A DNA stretch of 64,000 nt from Undaria pinnatifida (GCA_012845835.1 JABAKD010000001.1:13919684-13983683), one strand, 5' to 3'. Counted from the first letter of the stretch, positions 40,220 through 50,500 are shown. Made by a program: numbers and translations. Notes: generated by a model not told the origin, from the sequence alone.

Positions 40220-40825
40220 GATGCCTCTGTGGACGAGTACTCCGCTAGGCGACAACTTTATCATCAGCAGCAACAGCAGCAACAGCCGCGGACTACGGAA
40301 GGCGACGTCAACGACCACACCGACCCTACCGAGAATGGTTTTAACCCCCTCCCCACCTCTAATATTCGACCGCAACCGCGGCGACTGACCTTTGCCGACC
40401 ACCCCACCTCTCCCGCCAGCGCTGGGACAATTGAGGCAAATGCCGAAGAAATCTCGGTAGAAAGTCAGGCGGGGCTGCGTGACCCGAGCTGGTTCGAAGA
40501 AATTCAGGCGATTACGGGAGACGATTCGACGGAAAGTCAGGCGGAACAACGTGACTCCAGCACTTTGATCGAAGGAGTTCGAGCACATTCCGCCGCGTCT
40601 GGCAAGCAATCCCCACACACGAGACAGGGGAAAGGGACATCACATGCACCGCTTTCGGGCGCCGCTACTGCTGTCTACCACGCCGACAACAGCGAAGTTG
40701 CTTCTCGAGGACACGCCGCGAACTTGAAAAGGCGACGGAGATTGGGAGGGAGAAAAACTGTCTTGGTTTTGAATGGGGCGGCGTGTTTCGTGGGGGGAAG
40801 GCTAGCGAGCACCGGAGAACCTCAG
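40220..40825 (+). CDS. Dehydroquinase-like gene: Gln/acid-rich exon ending in strand beta-1
   Basis: 202 codons, phase 0 both ends (acceptor accaccag, donor CTCAG|GTTTAA). It begins DASVDEYSARRQLYHQ, has a short Gln run from a CAG/CAA tract, and two related acidic segments (SVESQAGLRDPSW and DSTESQAEQRDSS). It then runs through a basic LKRRRRLGG to KTVLVLNGAACFVGGRLAST and GEPQ. That end aligns with the N-terminal 'vlvLNGPNLNLLG.R...GeP' of type II 3-dehydroquinate dehydratase. The Pro-Asn-Leu-Asn core and the Tyr of the active-site loop are absent. Confidence 0.55.
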
Positions 40826-40984
40826 GTTTAAAACGACAACGCCGTGGGAGGGGAAAACATCCCGGCTTTACCCTACTATACTCTAATGCTAAAGTTGTTT
40901 CTCCCGTATAACCGTGCGCACAGTTGTAATGGGGTTAATTGGCCCTTTATGGATCCGTGTATAGCGAACAATAACACGGAAAGT

Positions 40985-41233
40985 GACATATGCTGCGGTA
41001 GAAGTGCACCATTTTTTTCTGCAGCTCCTCACTTCAGGAGCTCTGTACTCGCACCCCAAAAACTGATTTTGAGCAAATTGAATGTGCAATCCGATGAACA
41101 ACACCGTGGCCTAGGTATGCAAAACGATCACTTTGCCCAACAAGAATGGCATTCAGACGATAGTGGGTTAAGGAGCCTCCTCATCCAGAAATAGCTTTTG
41201 CCAAAAAACGCTACCTCTATCGTCGCACGCGTC
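40985..41233 (+). mobile_element. MITE-A copy in intron of the dehydroquinase-like gene
   Basis: 249 bp; ends gacatatgctgcggtagaag and gctacctctatcgtcgcacg. Internal tcctcacttcaggagctctg and gtggcctaggtatgcaaaac. It lies between the real exon end and its decayed duplicate. Confidence 0.75.
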
Positions 41234-41248
41234 AAGTTTAAAAGGAGA

Positions 41249-41345
41249 GTTAGTTTGTCTTGGTGTTGAATGGGATCACCTTCGCTGGGGAAAGGTTAGC
41301 GAGCACCGGAGAGACTCAGGCAAGCGTCAATATTACCGTAGGAAG
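41249..41345 (+). pseudogene. Decayed duplicate of the exon end carrying the LNG motif
   Basis: Matches 40752-40850: cttggtgttgaatggg, gaaaggttagcgagcaccgg, agagactcag against the original cttggttttgaatggg, ggaaggctagcgagcaccgg, agaacctcag. It still translates to VLVLNGITFAGERLASTGET but a TAG precedes it and the donor is CAG|GCAAGC. A gagagttag acceptor just upstream could in principle make it an alternative exon. Confidence 0.6.
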
Positions 41346-41747
41346 GGCAAACCGTTCGTCCCCTTTTTGGGCCCATCAAAAGCGACAAAGAAAAATGACG
41401 ACTGTGACCTCGTGGGGTAGCATGCAGCAGTACTAGTGTCTGATGCTCCTGTCGCACAGCTCCTTGCATTGCAGTCCGTTCAAATCCTCTACCTCAGCTG
41501 TCCGAGCTATTTTTGTGGTCGATACCGTGGTGGTCAGTTTGTTCGATAATGTTTCCCCACTTGGAAGCCCTAACGAGGTAACACCAACCCCGTGTCCCAA
41601 TATCAGCTGACCTACCGTAGGGTGGGGTGGGCGGTCGTAAGCATTTAGATCGTTCCTCGTGTTTTCCCGAAGGTTTGCGGCCGCTTCGGTACACGTGACT
41701 GCGCACCCCCTAAAATTTTCGCGTTTTGTTTTTTTGTCGTTTCGAAG

Positions 41748-41821
41748 GGATGCATCACGAGGTCGATGGAGGAGGCCGCCTCAGAGTTCAACATTTCGCT
41801 AACGATGTGCACCTCGAACCG
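41748..41821 (+). CDS. Dehydroquinase-like gene, internal exon
   Basis: 74 bp between acceptor tttttgtcgtttcgaag and donor ACCG|GTGAGAG. It reads GCITRSMEEAASEFNISLTM then CTSN and two bases of an Arg codon completed by the next exon, giving CTSNRAHELLDHL. This corresponds to the type II dehydroquinase segment 'le..a.elg.el.frQSNhEGelid.ih'. Phase 0 entry fits the exon ending at 40825. Confidence 0.6.
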
Positions 41822-42074
41822 GTGAGAGTCGGAGAAGTGCGCTACGATAGGAGTAGCTCATACTGGCCAAGATGCCTGTGCCTGAAAATGAAAATGTCGC
41901 CTATGAACCGACTGCATCGCTTCATGCTGCTCTTGCTCTAGGTTCGGACGTCAACCACAGAAGCCATGAAAATCGTGACCACCTGACCTCACTAGCCAAC
42001 TGCGTACTTTTTGTATGCGGTCAGTCAATTCGAAGCCTCAGCTATCCCCTTTGCTGTCGGATGCCACGCCACAG

Positions 42075-42492
42075 CGCTCATGAACTACTGGATCACCTCT
42101 GTGCTGGAAAGTACGATGCGGTCATCTACAACCCTGCTGGATTCGGCGCGGAGGTCGTTAGCAGCGACGCGTATTGCATGAACCCCAGTTCATCGAGCGA
42201 CCCGGCGCATTCCAGAGTCGATACACGACAACCGTCACTTAATGAGCCAGTGTGGGGGCGAGGGAGAGCCCTCGACGGCCGAAGAGCTCTTGAGTACGGA
42301 TTAATCCGCGCAGGATGCCCCATTGTTTCTCTTTCTCCCCGAGATGTTCACCTTGAGGGTGTACTGGATGGTAGCTCTAGTGGGCGTCCGCTTAACCAGG
42401 CCGCAGGATACATAGCAGGATTTTCGGGGGCTGTCTCGTACAGGTTAGCGATAGCGGCCGTCGCAGACATGTTTGAGAGCCAGGGGGAATAG
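42075..42492 (+). CDS. Dehydroquinase-like gene, terminal exon
   Basis: Follows acceptor atgccacgccacag and ends at TAG 42490-42492. It encodes AHELLDHLCAGKYDAVIYNP then AGFGAEVVSSD, a 45-residue insertion-like stretch, AGCPIVSLSPRDVHLEGVLD and AAGYIAGFSGAVSYRLAIAA. Order and spacing match the type II enzyme: 'd.iviNPgay.Htsvai.da', 'p.vEvHlsNihaRE.fRhhS', 'a.G.i.GfG..gY.lAl.al'. The NP pair and the C-terminal Gly-rich helix start are kept. The catalytic His of the THTS loop and the His/Arg of the EVH..N.HARE..R loop appear lost. The fold is probably retained with activity lost or changed. Confidence 0.6.
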
Positions 42493-42559
42493 TGCAATTA
42501 CAAATGGGCGAGATGTCCATTGTTAAATGATGGAGAGGCGACAGGTCCGTTCCAGTCGT

Positions 42560-43015
42560 GGTCATGTGTGAGAGTGAGCGGAATTGATTATGAGGCCAGT
42601 CCAAACGCCAAGCGCGAGGCCACGTTTGGATGAAACCTGGCTTTCCGAGCGACACAGCGCCGTCCAGGGCGCCTCTCCGACAGCTTCAACAACCCGAGCC
42701 CGAGCCAGCAAGAGAGAATGGCCTAGACAACGGACGAGCTCAGGTAGTCTGTTTGCTCCCCTTGTACCGCGGGATGCTCATCTTGAAAAGTGCGTGCTAC
42801 ATGGGGTGTGAATCTGTAGCAGTTGGCGTCATGGACGGTGGTATTGATGGTTGTCGTGCTGGATCACGCGATAAGACATACCAGGTATAGGGATCTCAGT
42901 CGCTGATTCACACAGGCTGCGATTATCTGCCGTTCAAAACATGGTAGAGAGCGAGCGGGGATTGATATCGGGCCAATCCCAAGCGCGCATCGTGAGGCCG
43001 TTTTCTGCCTGAGGC
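42560..43015 (+). pseudogene. Decayed duplicate of the dehydroquinase-like terminal exon
   Basis: One frame at 42720-42811 reads GSLFAPLVPRDAHLEKCVLH, matching CPIVSLSPRDVHLEGVLD of the real exon. Downstream, agagtgagcggaattgatta at 42572 pairs with agagcgagcggggattgata at 42948, both followed by gccaa.cccaagcgcg-type words. The copies are frameshifted and not functional. Confidence 0.5.
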
Positions 43016-43228
43016 TAAAAATGTTTTTCAGTGTGGGGTGCCTACAGGCTTCGTGATGTAATTAGTCTGTTGTGTTATTCGCATATGGTACGAATTGCAC
43101 CCTAATTTTCTGAGGTTACTCATTTTTGAAAAGGTCCTTAATAACCCCCAAACCTGATTGGGGCAACACACACGGAAATGCGAACCGATGAGCAGTTCCA
43201 TGGCCTAGGTATACAACCAATGATGACT

Positions 43229-43497
43229 GACACATGCTGCGGTAGAGGTGCTGAACCATTTGTTTTGCTGAGGCTCCTCACCTGAAGAGGTCTATACCGT
43301 ACACGAACGCCAGGGCTGAGAAACACGAGCGTGTAACTCCCGGTGAGCATACCTCATGGCTTAGGTATGCAAAACAATTATGCTGAAGAACCAGCGAATG
43401 GAATTTCCATGATTTGGGGTCAAGGAGGAGCCCCGGTCATTCAGATGATCAGGTGTTTCCGCCAAAATGTGCTACCTCTATTATTGTAGTATTCATC
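43229..43497 (+). mobile_element. MITE-A copy
   Basis: Starts gacacatgctgcggtagagg and ends gctacctctattattgtagt. Internal ctgaggctcctcacctgaag and atggcttaggtatgcaaaac. Confidence 0.65.
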
Positions 43498-43753
43498 TGC
43501 GGCTGTAAACATGCACGAAATAATCGAAGCAGACTGGTTTCCTCAGTTGAGCCTCGTAGGTCCCAGAGAATACTTTTCGCCCAAACATCATGCCCCTATC
43601 ATAGCAAAAAGCCTTTCGCAGTGTGTCGGCGGCTTTACATAATAACTGATTATTTCATGCCCCTATCAGCAAATAATAGCCTTACGCCGTGTGTCGGCGG
43701 CTTTTGCATAACTGATTGCGCTGACCGGTGGAGAGCCGATTTTCCACGCAAAG

Positions 43754-44027
43754 GACAGGCGCCAAAAAAATGGTGCACCATTTTTTCTCGCTGAGGCCGT
43801 CCTAACTTGAGCTCTAGACTATACCTCCAGCAATAACCGAGCTGTTGGAGTAAACTAAAACCGCGAGCCCTATGCACAAACCCATGGGCTATAGGTACGA
43901 AAAAAAGTTTCGTTGCACAACAAGGGATGTCATTTTTTTGACGATTTTTGGGTCAACGAAGTCTCATCGTTCAGAGAAGGAAAATGTTCCGGCCAAAAAA
44001 GAGGCCACCTCTATCGCAGCGCGCGTC
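43754..44027 (+). mobile_element. MITE-A copy, worn left end
   Basis: Left end retains only ggtgcaccattttttctc; the right end gaggccacctctatcgcagc then gcgcgtc is good. Confidence 0.55.
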
Positions 44028-44802
44028 CAACCCGGCGCCGGCAGGAGCGGGTGAGCTCGCGTTAACGCAGGGCGCGGGCTTCGTCGCATGGTAGTTCGAG
44101 CCGGCCGTTGTCGCCGTGTTTCTCTGTGTTCGGATGCCTTTTGCTGCTGGGTGTTTTTCGGTGCGGAAGGAGATTCGTTGAAAAACAAAACACTTTCTTG
44201 AGTCGAATGCACACGGCGTGATGCTGGCGATACGATATAGAGGTCGCCGTGCTTCTCTGCGTTTGGTTGCGCCTGCTGCTGCTGTGTGTTCGGTGCGGAA
44301 GGATTTGGTTGAAAAACAAAATACTTTCTTCACCCGACGGCACACTAGTCTATATTTGAAAAAAAATCAAAACTGCACTTGAGCTGTGTGTGATGATGAT
44401 GAGATCGACCAAAAAGGATATGTTGATCAAAACTCAGCTTTGCAAGCTGCGAGTGATACTTCGATCGCGCGTGTTACGGGGTGTGTATACCTTCGTGAAG
44501 GACACAGGTTGAACTACTATATACAATAGACGCCTGCTAGGATGGAGGTACATCAGTAGCAAGAGGTACAACAGTAGCACCGTTTTGGAAAACATATTTG
44601 CTGACTTTCGGGACTCCATAACTCAAGATAGATGTCGCTGGAATGCCATTTTGGGCTTTGCCCTCTTTTTTCGTTTCTGACTAGACTATAGGCCATCTTG
44701 AGGTTGTTCCTCGCATTACACTTTTTTTTTCATTTTTTCCACAAAGAGTTCTTCGATAAGGAAGTGAGCTGCTCATCATCAGAAAACCAATGGTGTTACA
44801 CA
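44028..44802. other. No gene; local duplication and C-type arm
   Basis: 44100-44210 and 44240-44345 are diverged tandem copies (tgtcgccgtgtttctctgtg / ggtcgccgtgcttctctgcg, then ggtgcggaaggag, then gaaaaacaaaacactttctt). A C-type arm follows at 44410-44515 and a worn MITE-A end at 44532. Confidence 0.5.
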
Positions 44803-45065
44803 GACGCCTGTTACGATAGAGGTGTGCAAGCACCCCGTTTTTTTTCCTGAGGTTCCTCAATCTTGGAGCTTAAGACCTCTCTCTCTCCCAAAGACCGATT
44901 TGAGAGAAAACTGCTAGAACGAAAGAAAAATCCCATAGCCTCCGCAATACACAACAAAAATCACGCAAAGAAATGGCCTAGATCTCCGACGATTTGGGGT
45001 TAAGGAGCCCCGTCATTCAGACACCATTTCAGACAAAAAAATATACCTCCATCGTAGCACACATC
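44803..45065 (+). mobile_element. MITE-A copy
   Basis: Ends gacgcctgttacgatagagg and atacctccatcgtagcacac. Internal ctgaggttcctcaatcttgg and gacgatttggggttaaggag. Confidence 0.7.
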
Positions 45066-45488
45066 CATCCACACCGTAACCTACGTTAGGCGCGTCGGTG
45101 TTGGGGACAATTTTTCAGTGTGGGTCGGGGTCACTCGCGCGAGCAGCCCCCCTGTTCCTTTGCAGTCTAGAGTTTTTTAGTGCTGTTCAAATGTTATTAG
45201 ATAGATGTGGATGCGCATTGAGAAGTTTAGCTACGCTGCGCCAAAAATCTGCTCGTTTTTTTTTCGCCCCAGGGATTCTTAGCTACGCTGCGCAAGAAAA
45301 AAAAACTGCTCAAGAGTATTTTGGTCAGTGACGTAAAGAGTCCCTTGTCCGAGTTGCTGAAACCAGGTTGTTTGTGAGCATGATGGTACCCCCCCCTACC
45401 GTAGCCTTGGGCTACCGTAGTAGCACTCTCGACTACGCATACATACATGGCCTGTACTGCAAGGATCATAAGCTCTTGCCTCACTTAC

Positions 45489-45716
45489 CACTTTAGAGAG
45501 ACTCTGTTGTTGCGGTACTTGTGCTGGTTGGAGTAAGATGGCGGGGGCGAGACATCGTTTGGCAATCTTCCCGACGGGTTCGCTCATTAGCTGATGATTG
45601 CGTTGAATAGATGGGGCTTCGTGAAGGAGCACGCCCTCGAGGAGAGCCCCCACCAATGCACCTGCGGCAGCACCCAGGGTACATAGTCGAGTTGTCGCTT
45701 GGCAATAATATTCATC
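45489..45716 (-). CDS. Isolated exon, small membrane-like segment
   Basis: Acceptor aaatttgttcttag and consensus donor GTG|GTAAGTGAG enclose 76 codons in phase 0. They read DEYYCQATTRLCTLGAAAGA then LVGALLEGVLLHEAPSIQRN and KIAKRCLAPAILLQPAQVPQ. The Gly/Ala-rich hydrophobic run looks like a transmembrane helix and vaguely recalls Tim17/NDUFA11-type proteins, but that is a guess. Neighbouring exons were not identified. Confidence 0.35.
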
Positions 45717-46351
45717 CTAAGAACAAATTTAGTTGATTTTTCCGGGTCCAATCGTGGATACAGAGCGAGATGTTGTGACGCTTGGAGCTTGCCTTTGGGA
45801 AGAGCCATGCTACCGTAGAGGATGCAACTCGACCAATATAAAATGCTCGTAAGTGGGAATGCGGAGCCGCACGTGCGATAAAATTGGAGGCATGTACCGG
45901 GGGAGATGAGAAGGGAAGGCACCTGTGTCAACGGATTGTCTAGAATGTCGCTGAGGACAAAGCTTTTAATGGGTTGGGCTGGAGAGCAAAATATAAAAAG
46001 TGAAGATTGGGGAAAAAAAACGGAAGCATATAAGAGGGGGGTGTTTTCTAAAGACTAGGTGCACCATTTCTGCCTGACGATTTTGGAGCTGACCGATCGT
46101 GGCAATCCCACCTTTTTTTTTCATTAATGTCGATGTTTGCCGTAGGACACTCGTGCTGCAGGCGGGGAAGATGTGGGTACACCCTTTGACTGACAAGCAG
46201 GGTTGACTTTGGTTATTACTCGTAAGACTTATTGATTGGATTCTGACGCTCTTGAAAAACTTTCTAAAGACGAGCGACCGGTGTATTATGTAGCTTGCAA
46301 ATATATATGAGCATCGACCCTAAATTTGTCGAACTCACAGCTGACGTCGTA
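45717..46351. other. No further exon supported; C-type arm at right
   Basis: Possible minus-strand upstream exons (frames at 45587-45931 and 45966-46196) have no phase-compatible splice sites. 46285-46351 is the start of a C-type arm. Confidence 0.4.
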
Positions 46352-47119
46352 GAATCATTAATATATGTTAAAAAAATTAAAATACACTCTAGCTGTAAGA
46401 TCGAATATTTTGTCGAAACTCATCTTTGCAAGCTGTGTGTGATACTCCGACCGATCGCGCGTATTACGGGTTGTGTGTCCTCGTTGAGGATATAGGTCGG
46501 CGACTCCCCTTGCAACTACAGCGTAGAAGCTATCAGGGTCAGCAGGGTGATGTTAGTCAGTCTGTGCGCGGAAAATAAATCTGACAGCTGTGGAAGGAAA
46601 TGCATCAGTTATCAAGTGAACCCTGTAAGTCGAATAATCGGTGAGGGGAGGGCAGAGTTTTGAAGGACTTGGAAGCCTGGGTTTGATCAAGAAGGGGGGG
46701 GGGGGGGGGGGGACGTGCGGGGCAGCTCAACCCGTGCGTGAAAACTGTAAATCATATCCTGTAAGTCGTACAACCAGTGAGGAGAGGGCGGAGCGTTCGA
46801 GGGGGTGGGGGCGGGGGGTGGGGGGAGGGGGGCGGGGAGGGGGGGGGGGGGCGAAAGGGTTTTTAAACATCTTTAGGTCGTATAGATGTAGACTACATGT
46901 AGAGGTTTGCTGTACGCGTGGTGCTAGGCGATCGTGCGGGTGGTGGGGAAGGAGGGGGCGTTGGGGGGGAGGGGGGGTGAATGAAAGCTACACAATGGAT
47001 GGCTAGAAAGATAATGACGTGGTATCAATTGCGTAGAAGTGTTTATTACTCTGGCCGATTTCGATTGTAGGTGGGCGTTTGAACAAAAAAGCCGGGGAAA
47101 AAAAGAGAAAAGGGGGGGG

Positions 47120-47610
47120 CGGGGTGATATCAACTGGCTGGTGTAGTGTTTACTACTCTCAGGCAGATTTTGATTTTATTAGGTGGGGCGTTTGAACAAG
47201 AGGGATCGGGGGGGAGGGGGGGGCGGGGGGGACACTTCAATATGTGCGCGGAAACTATAAATCCTTAAAGGGGATAAATCTGACGGTTGTAGCAAGAAGG
47301 CATCCCTTTATATCACCTGTCTGCTATTGTTTATTATTCCAGAAGATTTTATGTTAGATGTCCAGAAATATAATGAGGTGATATCAGCCGGCTAGTAGTG
47401 TTTACTACTCTGGCAGATTTTGATTTTAGTTGAGGCGTTTGAACAAGAGCGATCAAGGCGGGCGGGAGACTTCAAGATGTGCGCGGAAACTATGAATCCT
47501 TAAAGGGGACAAATCTGACGATTGTAGCAAGAATACATCCCTTTATATCGCCTGCCTGGTATTGATTACTGTATTATTCTAGAAGATTTGATGTTAGATG
47601 TAGTATGTAA
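47120..47610 (+). repeat. Extra tandem units on the left arm
   Basis: Two additional iterations of the arm unit: gtgtttactactctggcagattttgatttta, gtgcgcggaaactat, tccttaaaggggacaaatct and gcatccctttatatc. They make the left arm longer than the right. Confidence 0.7.
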
Positions 47611-47719
47611 CACAATCTTTAGGTGCGGTAAATAACGTGTTAAAGCTTCATAATTTGTTGTTGTACATGGATCGCAAGATAGCATATACAGCCTGTAGTT
47701 ACCATTATTTTCTGACATC

Positions 47720-48310
47720 GCGAATTATATGAAAGAGATACATGTTGCAAAATACAACAGGCGAGGTGATGTGGTCATGCAATGTCACCACCATTGAGCA
47801 TGAGAGGGGGAAGTGCGAATCGTCAGTGCTTTGAAAGCAACGTTTGGTGTACCCGCGCTCAATTACGTCACTTCGTTCGCCATACTTCGTTTGGCATAGG
47901 TTGAGAGGCGATCATGCAGACGGTATGTACGAAATACCCTACGTATTAGGTTGGTAGTGTGGTCTACCGCAATTTTAGCATATCTGCCTGTACTTCCTTT
48001 TCACATTATTATTGGCTCAAATGTACGATTTTGCGCCCATGATTTCAACCGTGCCGATGTGGGGCTCTGAGGTTGCCAATGCTAAGACAGAGATACATCT
48101 TACAAATACAACAAGCGAGATGATGTGGGCATGCAATGTTACCACTGTTGAACACGAGGGTGACTTTACTTCGTTAGGCATATGCTACTGCATTTATTTG
48201 GTAGAAGTTGTCAGGTTGGTAGTGTGGTTTACCGAAGTGTTAACATATCTGTCTGTACTTCCTTTTCACTTTATTGTTATCTAGTGTACGATTATACGCC
48301 CTGTTTTCTC
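47720..48310 (+). repeat. Direct duplication in the element centre
   Basis: 47735-48050 and 48085-48300 are diverged copies. Paired words are gaaagagatacatgttgcaa / gacagagatacatcttacaa, atgcaatgtcaccaccattg / atgcaatgttaccactgttg and catatctgcctgtacttcct / catatctgtctgtacttcct. Confidence 0.75.
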
Positions 48311-49859
48311 CTCACTGTCGTCGAAGATGTTGTGGTCCTGTAGATGTCGCGTCCATGTCTGGTGCTCTTGTTAGTGGTGCTCATGAAAACACGCCCTAGC
48401 GTGTAGTAGATGATCCCTGAGTGGTGTTCCTTTCCTTTCCATCAAGTCAGGTAGTATATGTCAACGCAACCGCTTGCTTGAAAACGAAAAATAAAATTCC
48501 TCTCACTCCTGATACAGAGGAGACGCGGCCCGAAGGTTGTTTAGCATACCGACGGTCAGGAACGGGTTATCGAGCAGCGCCCAAATAAAACTCTTGAAAA
48601 CCCTTTCCCGCCCCCCCCCCCCCCCCCCCCCCCCTTTTTTTTTCTCCCGCTCTTTCTTGCTCAAACGCCCCACCTAATATCGAAATCCGCCAGGGTGATA
48701 AACACTTCCACGCCTTGGATATCACCACATTATCTTTCTAGAGCTATCCATGCCGCTGCCGCAATTCCCACCCCCCGCCCGCCTCCAACGCCCCCTCCTT
48801 CCGCACCACCCGCACCATCGCCTAGATCTAGCACCACACGTATAGCAAACCCCTACATCTATGCGACCTAAAGCCCCCCTCCCTCCCCCCACCTTCCCAC
48901 CCCCCCACCCCACCCCTATCCCCTCGAACACTCCGCCCTCTACTCACTCGTTGTACGACTCACAGGATATACATGATAAACTGGTGCATTCTTTCCAAAA
49001 CCGTCACATATATCCCCTGAAAAGAATGTATAGTTTCCACGCACAAATTGAGCTGCCCCGCCCGCCCCCCCCCCACGATAAACTGGTGCATTCTTTCTAA
49101 AACCGTCAGATTTATCCCCTCGAAGGATTTATAGTTTCCACGCACAAATTGAGCTGCCCCGCCCCCCCCCCCCCCCCCCCCCCCCCCGACTCCCGCTCCA
49201 TTTTGATCAAGACCAGGCCCCCACGCCCTTCAAAACTCCGCCCTCCCCTCACCGGTTATTCGACTTACAGGGTTCACTTGATAAACGGATGCATTTTCTT
49301 CCGCAGCTGTCAGATGTTGTCCCCCTCAGAAACGGGTTTTATAGTTTCCGCGTACAGACTGACCAACATCACCCTGTTGACCCTGATAGCTACACTGTAG
49401 TTCCAAGGGGAGTCGCCGACCTATATCCTTAATGAGGCCACACAACCCGTAATACGCGCGATCGGAGTATCACGCACAGCTTGCAAATATGAGTTTCGAC
49501 AAAATATTCGATCTCACAGCTGGAGTGTATTTTCATTTTTTATAATATATAGTCTATATCAGGAGGATTGGTCAGTCAATGGAATACCGTATGTCCAGCG
49601 ATCAAGGCTGTCAAACCGATATTTCCACACTAAAATCAAGTAGTTTGATGACAATCAAGGCGAATCGTAAGTGTTAGAAAATTGCTGTCGGTCGTTGGGA
49701 GAAAAGTAAGTGGCGTCTTCTCACGTCTGTGGTAATGAATGTGTGTAATTGTTCAAATTTAAACCATTAAATCCACATCCATTCTTCTTCCTCTTTTCTT
49801 TTTCTTTTTTTTTGCCTCTCGGACAATGTAGAGTTGACTGCTGCTGATGGGTGTACACC

Positions 49860-49947
49860 TGTACTATAAGATTAGTTTCGGTAAGCTATTGGTTAAACTT
49901 TTGCAAGTGGTCAAAACGGACTAATACCCCACTAAGTCCTCAAGAAC
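49860..49947 (+). repeat. TRIM left terminal repeat
   Basis: Begins TGTACTATAAG after ACACC. The right boundary is approximate because the two repeats diverge near their ends. Confidence 0.7.
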
Positions 49948-50151
49948 TGGCGTCGTCGACAGACCATGGGTTTTTTGGGTCGTGGGTTCAATCCCACCAT
50001 CCACTAAAATAAACTCTTCAGATTTTCCCCATCCATGTCGAACTTGAAAAATACTCTCCCTGGTACCCCAGGGAATGAAACGGCATGGATAAGGACAGGT
50101 CCGCCCGTATATCCGGCCGACCTACTGTCCCGCCGTTTCAGGGGGGGACAG

Positions 50152-50235
50152 TGTTATATGGCTTAGTTTGGGTAAGCTATTGGTGAACCTTTTGCAAGTG
50201 GTCAAACGGACTAATACCCCACTAATACCTTAACA
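50152..50235 (+). repeat. TRIM right terminal repeat
   Basis: Begins TGTTATATGG after the polypurine tract and ends CTTAACA before ACACC. Confidence 0.75.
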
Positions 50236-50296
50236 ACACCTGTTTGATGTGTTCGACTCATCCCACGGTAGGAGTTGCAGTTGTTGGACTAACTAA

Positions 50297-50500
50297 TAAT
50301 GTGCGTGTCCGGTTGAGCTCCTCAAGGGCATAACTAGCGGTTAGTCGTTAGTCAAGCAACTTCGCAAGTGTACATATTTTATTAGGACTAAGGCATAGAA
50401 GTTTGGTCGGGCCCCGCGAACGAATGCCTTCGAAGTCATGTAGTACCGGGTGAGATATTGAGCTAGCTCCTCGTGTTAGGAGCTCAGAATTTTCTTCGAA
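50297..50500 (-). mobile_element. MITE-like element G, inverted copy
   Basis: Starts tgtccggttgagctcctcaa and ends gctcctcgtgttaggagctc. It is the reverse complement of the 16400 copy, with an internal segment of different sequence. Confidence 0.6.

Larger units (their letters stand above)
46352..49550. mobile_element. 3.2-kb element with long G-run-rich inverted arms
   Basis: The left arm (46352-47120) is the inverted complement of the right arm (about 48600-49550). Paired landmarks are ctgtaagatcgaatattttg / cgacaaaatattcgatctca, cggcgactccccttgcaac / aaggggagtcgccgac, gtcagtctgtgcgcggaaa / tttccgcgtacagactgac and tgtaagtcgtacaaccagtg / cgttgtacgactcacagg. Arms contain poly-G or poly-C runs of 15-30 bases and repeated 'ggaaactataaatcctt..aaatctgacgg' units. 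The outermost ~100 bp are C-type element arms. No transposase gene is visible in the ~1-kb centre. Confidence 0.75.
49860..50235 (+). mobile_element. TRIM: miniature LTR retrotransposon
   Basis: Terminal direct repeats of about 85-90 bp (49860-49947 and 50152-50235) start TG and the right one ends CA. They share ggtaagctattggt, cttttgcaagtggtcaaa and acggactaataccccactaa. The 5-bp direct duplication ACACC flanks the element (49855-49859 and 50236-50240). A polypurine tract agggggggaca lies just before the right repeat. Inside there is only ~200 bp with no protein, plus a tRNA-like ggttcaatccc B-box string. Confidence 0.8.

Noticed and set aside
40133-40618. 161-codon minus-strand frame
   Set aside because: Opposite strand has a phase-consistent exon ending in a recognisable dehydroquinase strand motif.
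49985-50010. tRNA gene (ggttcaatcccacc resembles a T-arm)
   Set aside because: No matching acceptor stem or anticodon arm upstream; it lies inside a TRIM element.
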